This document shows, one piece after another, positions 41,027 to 48,042 of a DNA stretch of 55,182 nucleotides. The notes below the pieces were generated by a model that was not told the DNA's origin, made no database searches, and saw only the letters and a program-made list of their open reading frames with translations. The stretch's first letter is position 1. The number at the start of each line of letters is the position of its first letter. The translations under genes and the position numbers were made by a program. Origin of the DNA: CAYSSM01 sp964433905 (GTDB lineage Bacteria; Patescibacteriota; UBA1384; UBA12157; JAENIV01); NCBI GenBank assembly GCA_964433905.1, contig CAYSSM010000003.1, positions 1 through 55,182 on the forward strand. The letters are read 5' to 3'.

Positions 41027-42496
41027 TTAGAAACTCAATTTCCCAAACAAATAATTTTTTAGCTCTTTGATTTCGATGCGATCCTGTTTCATGGAATCGC
41101 GGTCGCGGACGGTGACTTTTTTATCTTCTAAGCTATCAAAATCAAAAGTGACGCAGAAGGGTGTGCCGATTTCATCCTGGCGGCGATAGCGCCGGCCGAT
41201 ACTACCTGATTCATCAAACTCGATGTCGCCCCAGCACGATTTTAGATCGTCATAAACTGCGCGGGCATCTTTGGATAATTTCTTGACCAGAGGCAGAACA
41301 GCAATTTTAACAGGTGCCAGTTTTGGGAGAAAATGTAGAACTATTTCGAGGGTGTCATTCTGACTCGGAGAGGAAGAATCTGGCAGTTTATCTGCCAATC
41401 CCGCATTCGCGGGAGATCCTTCGCTTTGCTCAGGATGACTATCTTGACGACCATCAGGAACTTCTTCAAACGCATCACAGATAATCGCCAGCATTAAGCG
41501 TTCAATACCCATAGTTGGCTCGATAACATAGGGAATATATTTTTCCTTGGATTGTTCGTCGAAGCATGATAAACCTTTGCCCGATGATTTTTGATGCGAT
41601 TTCAAATCAAAATCGGTGCGGTTGGCACAGCCCGTCAACTCTTTCCAACCGAAAGGATAATTGTATTGAATATCTACGGTTCTTTTAGAATAGTGCGACA
41701 AGCCTTCTTTAGGATGTTCGTATTGTTTGATATTTTCCTTTTTAATACCAAGCCCTAAAACAAAATCTTCCCAATTTTTCAGCCACTCGTCAAAGAATTT
41801 TTCGTCGTCGCCTGCCTGCCCTGAGCTTGTCGAAGGGGGTTTTACAAAATATTCAATTTCGGCGATTTCAAATTCACGGACACGGAATAAAAAGTCTTTG
41901 GTATTAATTTCATTGCGGAAACTTTTGCCCATCTGCGCGATGCCAAAAGGAACTTTCTTGCGCGAGGTTTCCATCACCTGTTTAAAATTAACAAACATCC
42001 CCTGCGCCGTTTCGGGCCGCAAGTAAGTCATCGATTTTTCATCTTCGATTACCCCGACATGGGTTTTGAACATTGGATTAAATTTCTTCGGTTCTGTAAA
42101 CTCATGTTCTCCCCCATTTGGACATTTGATATTTGAGCTTTGTTTGATATTTGGATTTTGAGTTTTGGAATTTTCTTCTTGCGATATTTCATCGATTCTA
42201 AATCTCTGATGGCACTTGCGACACTCGACCATCTCATCTACAAAATTACCTTCATGGCCGCTGGCCTGCCAAACTTTGCGGTTCATTAAAATCGCCGATT
42301 CAATGCCGACAACATCATCGCGGTCTTCAACAAAAGTCTTCCACCAAAGTTTTTTGATATTATTTTTGAGCGCTAATCCGTAAGGTCCAAAATCGTAAAT
42401 CCCAGAGAGTCCGCCATAGATTTCACTGTCGGGAAAAATGAATCCCCGCCTCTTTGCCCAACTGACAATTTTTTCCAAATTTTTCTCATTTGACAT
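41027..42496 (-). CDS. glyS: Glycyl-tRNA synthetase (single-chain type) with three repeat-derived insertions
   Basis: A 489-residue class II synthetase of the homodimeric type. Landmarks: GFIFPDSEIYGGLSGIYDFG near the N-terminus, motif 2 GKSFRNE (about 190-196), TVDIQYNYPFGWKELTG, motif 3 GIERLMLAIICDAFEE and the anticodon-binding domain (LAPVKIAVLPL). The ATG at 42496 follows AAGGA; a start nine codons upstream is less likely. Three stretches are encoded by dispersed repeats in frame: about residues 109-124 (NSKTQNPNIKQSSNIK), 220-230 (PPSTSSGQAGD) and 352-383 (SHPEQSEGSP ... SSSPSQND). All three fall where surface loops or domain links are expected, and the essential motifs are intact. Confidence 0.95.
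   Translation of the reverse strand: MSNEKNLEKIVSWAKRRGFIFPDSEIYGGLSGIYDFGPYGLALKNNIKKLWWKTFVEDRDDVVGIESAILMNRKVWQASGHEGNFVDEMVECRKCHQRFRIDEISQEENSKTQNPNIKQSSNIKCPNGGEHEFTEPKKFNPMFKTHVGVIEDEKSMTYLRPETAQGMFVNFKQVMETSRKKVPFGIAQMGKSFRNEINTKDFLFRVREFEIAEIEYFVKPPSTSSGQAGDDEKFFDEWLKNWEDFVLGLGIKKENIKQYEHPKEGLSHYSKRTVDIQYNYPFGWKELTGCANRTDFDLKSHQKSSGKGLSCFDEQSKEKYIPYVIEPTMGIERLMLAIICDAFEEVPDGRQDSHPEQSEGSPANAGLADKLPDSSSPSQNDTLEIVLHFLPKLAPVKIAVLPLVKKLSKDARAVYDDLKSCWGDIEFDESGSIGRRYRRQDEIGTPFCVTFDFDSLEDKKVTVRDRDSMKQDRIEIKELKNYLFGKLSF
41355..41439. repeat. GTCATCC/GAATGAC repeat, copy 2, translated inside glyS
   Basis: The minus strand reads GTCATCCTGAGCAAAGCGAA then GGATCTCCCGC ... AGATTCTTCC ... CAGAATGAC, the same ends as the element at 5321-5416. 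It encodes about 28 residues between motif 3 and the anticodon-binding domain. Confidence 0.85.
41810..41840. repeat. CTTCGACAAGCTCAGGGC-type repeat, translated inside glyS
   Basis: The minus strand reads CCCCCTTCGACAAGCTCAGG then GCAGGCAGGC. This short palindromic repeat is widespread in environmental genomes. Here it encodes PPSTSSGQAGD. Confidence 0.8.
42113..42175. repeat. CAAATATCAAA-type text repeat, translated inside glyS
   Basis: The minus strand reads CCAAATATCAAACAAAGCTC then AAATATCAAATGTCCAAAT, like the repeats around the S23 gene at 1125-1590. It encodes NPNIKQSSNIKCPN in the region after the CRKCHQRF zinc-like motif. Confidence 0.7.
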
Positions 42497-42532
42497 ATTA
42501 TTTCCTTGTCTTAAATATATCATTTTTCCCCT

Positions 42533-42569
42533 AAAAAGAAAACACCCTCGGGCCGAAACCCGAGGGGTG
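42533..42569 (-). terminator. Intrinsic terminator of the orphan cassette
   Basis: On the minus strand CACCCCTCGGG and CCCGAGGGTG pair around TTTCGG and are followed by TTTTCTTTTT. Confidence 0.9.
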
Positions 42570-42596
42570 CCATGTTTGAGTAAACTGACCGAAGCG

Positions 42597-43082
42597 CTAC
42601 TTGCCGGCCTCGCTACCTTCGGTGTCGAGACGAACGCGGACTACCCGGCAGAAGGGGAACCAGTCGCCGATAAGTGAATCGAGATACAGAATCCACTTAC
42701 CAACATAGTGTGCGCAAACGATGGCTTGATAACCGCGTGAGCACCCGCCAACTTTGCCGCCCGGCCAGACAGTGCCTGTAAAAACCAGTGTGAGTCCACG
42801 CCACTCGACAGGGATACCGTCTTCCTGCTCAAGCATGCGCTCGGCGTAAGACAAACCGGTCGGACCGCCGGGCATTTCCTTCACCCGATCCATCATTTCC
42901 GTCTTCTTAACGTAAGTCTCCCCGTCAGCCTGGATCCTCTCTAAAAACAGCGTTGGCTGGCCGACAACTGGACCAATGTCAGATATCAACCCTTTGCGCA
43001 TCAGCAGCTCCGCTTCTGTCAAATCCCTGGACGGAGTCTCCCGCAAGACCATTTCAGGCAAGGACTGTGTACCCGTCATCAT
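42597..43082 (-). CDS. Orphan GC-richer gene, hypothetical protein
   Basis: A 161-residue soluble protein with no recognised family. It has an acidic helical N-terminal half (SRDLTEAELLMRKGLISDIG, KTEMMDRVKEMPGGP) and a hydrophobic, likely beta-rich C-terminal half (LTLVFTGTVWPGGKVGG, GKWILYLDSLIGDWFPF). No signal peptide. AAAGGAG lies 8 nt before the ATG, a TTGATT-17-TATATT promoter is upstream and a strong terminator downstream. Base composition is clearly richer in G+C than the glyS and alr neighbours, similar to the cassettes at 46813-49341. Recent acquisition is an inference. Confidence 0.72.
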   Translation of the reverse strand: MMTGTQSLPEMVLRETPSRDLTEAELLMRKGLISDIGPVVGQPTLFLERIQADGETYVKKTEMMDRVKEMPGGPTGLSYAERMLEQEDGIPVEWRGLTLVFTGTVWPGGKVGGCSRGYQAIVCAHYVGKWILYLDSLIGDWFPFCRVVRVRLDTEGSEAGK

Positions 43083-43136
43083 CGCTATCGCTCCTTTTCA
43101 ACCGCAAACGCGGTGTATTCTCTCTTCCAACACTAA

Positions 43137-43165
43137 AATATAGCATAATTATGTCATAGAATCAA
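43137..43165 (-). promoter_or_regulatory. Promoter of the orphan cassette
   Basis: TTGATT (43160-43165), 17 nt, TATATT (43137-43142), with a leader of about 45 nt before the ATG at 43082. Confidence 0.65.
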
Positions 43166-43194
43166 GATCATATTATCGTTTTTTTAGTTCGGAT

Positions 43195-43248
43195 TTATCT
43201 TTTGAAGATTCTTGGTATCTCGGCCGGGATGCGGACGACTATTTCATA
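43195..43248 (-). pseudogene. Remnant of an alr 3' end
   Basis: The minus strand encodes YEIVVRIPAEIPRIFKR and a stop, matching the true alr C-terminus YEIVARIPAEIPRIYNS at 13 of 17 residues. Most DNA differences are at third codon positions. An in-frame TGA lies two codons upstream, so only these 17 codons survive. The REP transposase lies between this fragment and the intact alr. Confidence 0.75.
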
Positions 43249-43300
43249 TTTTCATTTTATCAATAATGTTGCCGAGAACCAAACAAAACCTTAGAACCTC

Positions 43301-43336
43301 TTCCGCACCTGGCAGGTGCGGAAAATGGTTAGGAAT
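43301..43336. repeat. REP hairpin, left copy
   Basis: TTCCGCACCTGGCAGGTGCG with GAAAATGGTTAGGAAT: a CCGCACCT/AGGTGCGG hairpin followed by the conserved ATGGTTAGGAAT. The same unit in the same orientation lies at 44020-44055, on the other side of the transposase gene. Confidence 0.9.
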
Positions 43337-43353
43337 GTTATACTAGAGTTAAG

Positions 43354-44013
43354 ATGAGAAAAAATCCCTTGGCAAATGGAGAAGTATATCATGTTTTTAC
43401 TAGAAGCATTGCTGACTTTAAGATTTTTAATGATGCTTTAGAGTATGATCGAATATTACAACTTATTAGGTATTATCAAGTGAAAAATAAATCAAAATTC
43501 TCAGATTTTATTGATTCAAGCATTGTCCATCAGATTGGGTTCGATGCGGCGCTGGAAACGGTTTCGAAAAATAATAATCCCCTGGTACAAATAATCGCCT
43601 ATTGTTTGATGCCGACACATATCCATCTGATACTAAAACAACTAACTGACAAAGGCATCTCTATTTATATGAGCAATATTCTCAATGGCTATACAAGATA
43701 TTTCAATATCAAACACCAAAGAAAAGGACCATTATGGGAAAGTGAATTTAAAAATGTCTTAGTAAAGGATGATGAACAACTACTACATTTGACGAGGTAT
43801 CTTCATCTTAACCCCACGACTGCCGACCTTATTAAGAAACCGGAAGATTGGGTATTTTCATCGTATAAAGAGTACCTTTCTCAAACCGAGTCCGATATTT
43901 GTGAATTTGAAGGTATCTTGGAAATTAATCATTCAATATATCGTAAGTTCGTCAATGATAGAATTGCCTACCAAAGAGAACTCGCTAAAATTAAAAGTTT
44001 GATATTAGACTGA
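43354..44013 (+). CDS. REP-associated tyrosine transposase (IS200-like, TnpA-REP)
   Basis: A 219-residue single-strand transposase of the Y1 type. It opens NPLANGEVYHVFTRSIADFK, has the HUH metal motif in MPTHIHLIL (about 86-94) and the catalytic tyrosine region SNILNGYTRYFN, then GPLWESEFKNVLV and LHLNPTTADLIKKPEDWVFS. Such enzymes process REP hairpins. Direct copies of one hairpin lie just outside both ends of the gene, 17 nt upstream and 6 nt downstream, so gene plus hairpins form a unit. It is opposite in direction to alr. No Shine-Dalgarno site is clear. Confidence 0.92.
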   Translation: MRKNPLANGEVYHVFTRSIADFKIFNDALEYDRILQLIRYYQVKNKSKFSDFIDSSIVHQIGFDAALETVSKNNNPLVQIIAYCLMPTHIHLILKQLTDKGISIYMSNILNGYTRYFNIKHQRKGPLWESEFKNVLVKDDEQLLHLTRYLHLNPTTADLIKKPEDWVFSSYKEYLSQTESDICEFEGILEINHSIYRKFVNDRIAYQRELAKIKSLILD

Positions 44014-44019
44014 ACCTTA

Positions 44020-44055
44020 TTCCGCACCTGGCAGGTGCGGTAGATGGTTAGGAAT
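44020..44055. repeat. REP hairpin, right copy, overlapping the alr stop
   Basis: TTCCGCACCTGGCAGGTGCG with GTAGATGGTTAGGAAT. The conserved TTAGGAAT tail is at the same time the last codons of alr on the minus strand (AAT TCC TAA). Confidence 0.9.
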
Positions 44056-45133
44056 TATAGATTCTGGGGATTTCGGCAGGAATACGGGCGACAATTTCGT
44101 AAGGGATCGTATCGATTTTTTGAGCAAGTTCAAAAGCCGTCATTTCTTCTTTGCCCGATTTTCCAATTAGAACCACTTCATCACCTATTTTGATATTCGA
44201 AAGTTTACTGACATCGATAATTGTTAAGTTCATACAAACACGACCGATAACCGGACAGCGTTTGCCGGCAACTATAACTTTACCCCGATTTGAAAGATTT
44301 CTACCATAACCATCGGCATAGCCCACGGCAATAGTGGCGATTTTCATATCGCGCGGCGCGCGGAAGGTTAAGGAATAACCAACATAATCACCTTTTTTGA
44401 TATTTTTGATTTGGACGATTTTGGTCTTAAAACTCAAAGCCGGTTTCAGTCCTTTTATCGGCGTAATGCCGTATGTTGCCAAGCCAGGCCGAACCATATC
44501 AAAAAAAGTTTCTTTGTCAGTTAACGCATCCGATCTTGAAAAGTGAATCTTCGGACGCGGCAGTTTTTCTTTTTCGATATCATTTAAAATATCGCTTAAT
44601 ACCTTCATTTGATAGTTTCTATAATCAGAATTTGCCACATCAGCAAAGTGAGAGTAGATATATTCAATTTCCAAACAATCATCTTTTAAAAGTTTTTTAT
44701 AAGCATAAATGAAATCTTCGGGCATAAATCCCAAGCGGTGCATACCGGAATCAAGCTTAAGATGAACTTTGGCTTTTTTATTTAATTTCTGACAGATTTT
44801 TTTAATTTCGACCGCCTCTTTAAGATCGTAAATCGATAAAGTAATATTATTTTTAATTGCTTCTTCGATTTCAGATTTATCAATGTAACCGATAATTAAA
44901 ATCGGTAGTTTTATTTTGTTGTTCCTTAACTGCATCGCTTCATTAAAAGTAGCGACAGCAAGATAATCAACTTTTTCCAGTTGGAGGATCTTAGAAATCT
45001 CAATTGCGCCGTGACCGTAAGCGTTAGCTTTAACCACTGGCATTAATTTTATTTTTGGCCAGTCAATTAATTTTTTTATAGTTTTAATATTGTATCGAAT
45101 GGCGTTTAAATCAATTTCAACCCAATTATTCAT
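44048..45133 (-). CDS. alr: Alanine racemase
   Basis: A 361-residue PLP enzyme that makes D-alanine for peptidoglycan. It has the PLP lysine in VVKANAYGHG (33-42, Lys35), the barrel segment KLDSGMHRLGF, the catalytic tyrosine in GYSLTFRAP and RVCMNLTIIDVS. The last two residues and the stop are supplied by the edge of a REP element, and a diverged copy of the last 17 codons lies beyond the transposase at 43195-43248. The start overlaps the recO stop by 8 nt. Confidence 0.95.
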   Translation of the reverse strand: MNNWVEIDLNAIRYNIKTIKKLIDWPKIKLMPVVKANAYGHGAIEISKILQLEKVDYLAVATFNEAMQLRNNKIKLPILIIGYIDKSEIEEAIKNNITLSIYDLKEAVEIKKICQKLNKKAKVHLKLDSGMHRLGFMPEDFIYAYKKLLKDDCLEIEYIYSHFADVANSDYRNYQMKVLSDILNDIEKEKLPRPKIHFSRSDALTDKETFFDMVRPGLATYGITPIKGLKPALSFKTKIVQIKNIKKGDYVGYSLTFRAPRDMKIATIAVGYADGYGRNLSNRGKVIVAGKRCPVIGRVCMNLTIIDVSKLSNIKIGDEVVLIGKSGKEEMTAFELAQKIDTIPYEIVARIPAEIPRIYNS

Positions 45134-45854
45134 ACAAATATCCTTCCGATTTTAATTCTTTGCCACTAGTATGTTTTAAATATCCCCGGGTGATCTGCCT
45201 AATTTCTTTGGATAAATTATTTTCGGTTTTTAATTTATCGATAACAGAAATTCTGTGTTGTAAAAATAACCGTAAAACTTTGATCGCTTCGCTGGAAATG
45301 GAATGTCCGATATCGTGGCGGCAATTTTTACACATCAATCCCCCACTTTCGAAACTAAAAAAATTGCCGGCTTCTTCTAACTTTTTACTGCAGGAAATAC
45401 ATTTATTAAGTTCTGGATGAAAACCAGTTTCTGCTAAAAAATTAAATTCAAAATAAGAGATTAATAAATCGTTTTTTTTTCCATCCAGATGTTCTAATGA
45501 ATTTTCCAATAGCTCAAAAATTTCTTTATGTGGCTCACGATCTTCCGTCAATTTATCAATAATTTCGGCAAAATAAAATGCTGTTTGAGTGGCTTTTAAG
45601 TTACCGCGCAGATTCTTAAAACATTTAGTCGTAACCGCACCCGCCACCGTATCCAACGATCTTCCTTCGACCAAAAGAAGATCATCAACGCAAAATAATT
45701 CAAGATAGCCGGCGAGCTTGCTCAAAGTTTTCCGGACGCCGCGAGCGACGGCTTTTATTTTTCCCAAATCGAAAGTTAAGATCGTTAGAATTCTGTCAGC
45801 TTCACCCAAATTAGATCGTTTAATAATTATGCCGTGGCATTTAAATGTTGCCAT
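45126..45854 (-). CDS. recO: DNA repair protein RecO
   Basis: A 242-residue protein with the N-terminal OB fold (CHGIIIKRSNLGEADRILTI, residues 5-24), a helical middle, and a zinc finger CISCSKKL ... LMCKNC (about 147-176). RecO loads RecA onto SSB-coated DNA with RecR. It overlaps both the upstream nucleotidyltransferase gene (14 nt) and alr (8 nt). Confidence 0.93.
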   Translation of the reverse strand: MATFKCHGIIIKRSNLGEADRILTILTFDLGKIKAVARGVRKTLSKLAGYLELFCVDDLLLVEGRSLDTVAGAVTTKCFKNLRGNLKATQTAFYFAEIIDKLTEDREPHKEIFELLENSLEHLDGKKNDLLISYFEFNFLAETGFHPELNKCISCSKKLEEAGNFFSFESGGLMCKNCRHDIGHSISSEAIKVLRLFLQHRISVIDKLKTENNLSKEIRQITRGYLKHTSGKELKSEGYLYE

Positions 45855-46608
45855 TTCTCTTCTTTAATACTTTTTCTGCTTGTTTAAGCTGGTCGGGCGT
45901 ATTAATTCCTAATGCTTCTTCCTCATCGGAAACTGGGATTGCAAGGATTTTTTTACCTTGATTACAGGCAATTTCAACAATATCAGTTAAATAAAATTCT
46001 CCTTGAGAATTTTTTTTCTCAATCTTTTTGCCATTTTCCCAAAACCAATCAGCATTAATAATATAAAAGCCGGGATTAGATTCTTTGATTTTTAATTGCT
46101 CCGGCGTGCAGTCTTTTTGTTCTGTAATACCGATAACTTCGTTTTTTTTATTTCTGATAATACGGCCAAAAGCCCAGAATTCCGGATCTTCAAAATTTAC
46201 CGAAAGCATGGCGATGGTTGGTCTTTCTTTTTCATATAGATCTATAAGTTTTTTAATTGTTTCCGTTTTATACAATGGATTATCGCCATAAAAAACAATA
46301 ATAGATTCGGTTTTGCCTTTGAGTACGCTTGCCGCCTGCGTAGTGGCATGACCCGTACCAAGCTGTTTTTCTTGAACCACATATTCGACATCTTTTCCCA
46401 TATAATTCTCAACTAATTCTTTTTTGTAGCCGACAACCAAAACCACTTTTAAAATACCGGCACCTTTAATGGCTTTTACCGAATGCCAAACAATAGGTTT
46501 TCCTAACATTTCAAACATTACTTTAGGAATAGGACTAGCTTTACCTTCATTCATTCTTGTCCCCTTACCCGCCACTAAAATTATCGCCGCATATTTTTCT
46601 TGTTTCAT
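45841..46608 (-). CDS. GlmU-like sugar nucleotidyltransferase (N-terminal domain only)
   Basis: A 255-residue nucleotidyltransferase: LVAGKGTRMNEG ... PIPKVMFEMLGKPI (11-39), the GlmU-like QEKQLGTGHATTQAA block, and FYGDNPL with the metal aspartate. It matches the uridylyltransferase half of GlmU, which turns GlcNAc-1-P and UTP into UDP-GlcNAc. The left-handed beta-helix acetyltransferase half is absent, so acetylation of GlcN-1-P would need another enzyme. glmS lies 4 kb away. ATG follows AAAGGAG. It leads the recO-alr operon. Confidence 0.87.
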   Translation of the reverse strand: MKQEKYAAIILVAGKGTRMNEGKASPIPKVMFEMLGKPIVWHSVKAIKGAGILKVVLVVGYKKELVENYMGKDVEYVVQEKQLGTGHATTQAASVLKGKTESIIVFYGDNPLYKTETIKKLIDLYEKERPTIAMLSVNFEDPEFWAFGRIIRNKKNEVIGITEQKDCTPEQLKIKESNPGFYIINADWFWENGKKIEKKNSQGEFYLTDIVEIACNQGKKILAIPVSDEEEALGINTPDQLKQAEKVLKKRNGNI

Positions 46609-46691
46609 TTAATACTCCTTTAAGATTATTTTAACAGATATGAGACAAATGGTAAACCCCATAATTAACACTAACTCCTTGACAAAAGTAT

Positions 46692-46720
46692 TTGACAAGA
46701 AAATATATCCCGTGATACTT
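46692..46720 (+). promoter_or_regulatory. Promoter of the beta-barrel-like gene
   Basis: TTGACA (46692-46697), 17 nt, ATACTT (46715-46720). A second TTGACA lies 14 nt earlier. The leader of about 85 nt holds no gene. The rest of 46609-46812 shows nothing further. Confidence 0.65.
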
Positions 46721-46812
46721 TGATGTTGGGTTTAATCTATCAGTCATCAAAAGAAGGGGGAAGAAAAAACGACTGCAAACCCAAACAACGCTGATCCATA
46801 GGAGGGACTGTT

Positions 46813-47367
46813 TTGCAAAACAGGAATGTTGTGTTGACCGGTCTGATGCTCGTCTGTATGGTGTTGATTTTCTCCGCCACCGCGTTCGCGGCCGGCAACG
46901 AAGTGGGCGTCGGCATCTATTCGTCGTCCGGAGACTTGGGCTATGGCACGAAGCTCGATGCCCAAACCACGCTTGGCCACCTCAAGAACCTCGACATCGT
47001 CGCCGATTACGCTCATGTCTGGGGCCTCGACGACAGTGCCACGGCCACCAATGGCAACCTCTGGGCGACCGCTGAACTCAAGGCCAAGGCTGATTATCTC
47101 GGCGTCGGAGTTCGGAAGTCCAATGGACGTCTCAATGCCAGTGTGACCATCGGCGCGGCGCGATCTGCTGCCAGAGCGACTGTCACTGTCGGCAACCAGT
47201 ATGGCGCTATCGCCTCCGCCAGCGCAAGCGATAGCACGACCAAGTTTGCCTGGCAGCCCAAGCTCAGCTACGAATTGGGCAGCAATGTCTCACTGACTGC
47301 CTCGTACCTGGGCACCGGCACCAAGGCCACCAGCGGCTACAACCTCGGAGTAGCCTACCGCTTCTAG
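46813..47367 (+). CDS. Secreted beta-barrel-like protein with outer-membrane-type C-terminus
   Basis: A 184-residue protein. Signal peptide about 1-27 (VVLTGLMLVCMVLIFSATAFA), then alternating amphipathic strands (NLDIVADYAHVWGL, GRLNASVTIGAARS, NVSLTASYLGTGT) and the ending YNLGVAYRF. A terminal aromatic Phe in a last beta strand is the signature of outer-membrane barrels. Start is TTG at 46813, 6 nt after GGAGGG. Composition is much richer in G+C than the surroundings (36 of 60 in row 46981-47040). No family is recognised; barrel fold and location are inferred. Confidence 0.68.
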   Translation: MQNRNVVLTGLMLVCMVLIFSATAFAAGNEVGVGIYSSSGDLGYGTKLDAQTTLGHLKNLDIVADYAHVWGLDDSATATNGNLWATAELKAKADYLGVGVRKSNGRLNASVTIGAARSAARATVTVGNQYGAIASASASDSTTKFAWQPKLSYELGSNVSLTASYLGTGTKATSGYNLGVAYRF

Positions 47368-47403
47368 AAACCGGGACATCCGCCGGCAGATGTCTCACAT
47401 CTT

Positions 47404-47437
47404 CCCCTCCTCAAAGTATCGAGGAGGGGATCTTTTT
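47404..47437 (+). terminator. Intrinsic terminator of the beta-barrel-like gene
   Basis: CCCCTCCTC and GAGGAGGGG pair around AAAGTATC and are followed by ATCTTTTT. Confidence 0.92.
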
Positions 47438-47443
47438 ATTTTA

Positions 47444-47473
47444 TTGACAAATGCATTTTCATGATTGTATAAT
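47444..47473 (+). promoter_or_regulatory. Promoter of the small secreted-protein gene
   Basis: TTGACA (47444-47449), 18 nt, TATAAT (47468-47473): both boxes are consensus. The start codon is 37 nt downstream. Confidence 0.85.
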
Positions 47474-47510
47474 ATTCTTGGAAAGAATACTAAAAAAGGG
47501 AGAACCATCG

Positions 47511-47897
47511 ATGAGAATGATTGCGGTCGTTGTGGTTGTAATTCTGATAGGAATGGTCACCGCATGGGGAGAGCTAACCAAAATTCCAACCCCTTCTCGA
47601 GGAGTAATCGCTCAACCTTTGATATTCGAACCGCTCGACTACTCGACTCCTGGATATGGGAGTGTTGGCACTGGAGTTGCCACTGGTCTTTCTCGTTTCA
47701 CTTGGCCTCGTTTTGAGATAGTGGAAGACCTCACCAACCCCTCTCAAGTATTGGCTGAACGCTCAGTCATCAACAATCCCAGTTTCCTTGATAGAGGTTT
47801 TCTCAACCAAACACCATCGGTGACCCGAGGACCATTTACCAACATCTCCTCACTTTTTACTGAAATCAAGGTAACGCCTATGGGCGCTGCCAAATAG
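47511..47897 (+). CDS. Small secreted protein, unknown function
   Basis: A 128-residue protein with a signal peptide (MRMIAVVVVVILIGMVTAWG) and a Pro/Thr/Ser-rich, mostly unstructured-looking mature part (LTKIPTPSRGVIAQPLIFEP, FLNQTPSVTRGPFTNISSLF). Start at 47511 because AAGGGAG is 8 nt upstream; an upstream in-frame ATG lies before the -10 box and cannot be used. It has its own consensus promoter and terminator. It lies between the beta-barrel-like gene and the secretin, so a role at the same envelope site is possible but unproven. Confidence 0.68.
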   Translation: MRMIAVVVVVILIGMVTAWGELTKIPTPSRGVIAQPLIFEPLDYSTPGYGSVGTGVATGLSRFTWPRFEIVEDLTNPSQVLAERSVINNPSFLDRGFLNQTPSVTRGPFTNISSLFTEIKVTPMGAAK

Positions 47898-47920
47898 ACC
47901 CAAATTCTTTCCACCCATTT

Positions 47921-47960
47921 GCCGGGACTTAAAACTTATTAGGCCCCGGTCTTTTTTTTT
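47921..47960 (+). terminator. Intrinsic terminator of the small secreted-protein gene
   Basis: GCCGGGACTTAAAAC ... GCCCCGGTC hairpin followed by a run of ten T. Confidence 0.85.
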
Positions 47961-47972
47961 GACTAAAAATAG

Positions 47973-48002
47973 TTGACAAAAATCATATAATGATGATATT
48001 AT
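47973..48002 (+). promoter_or_regulatory. Promoter of the secretin gene
   Basis: TTGACA (47973-47978), 18 nt, TATTAT (47997-48002); the AAGGAGG site and ATG follow about 25-40 nt downstream. Confidence 0.7.
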
Positions 48003-48042
48003 ATAGTGTCGCTCAAATTAGAGCGCAAGGAGGTTCCACAAA

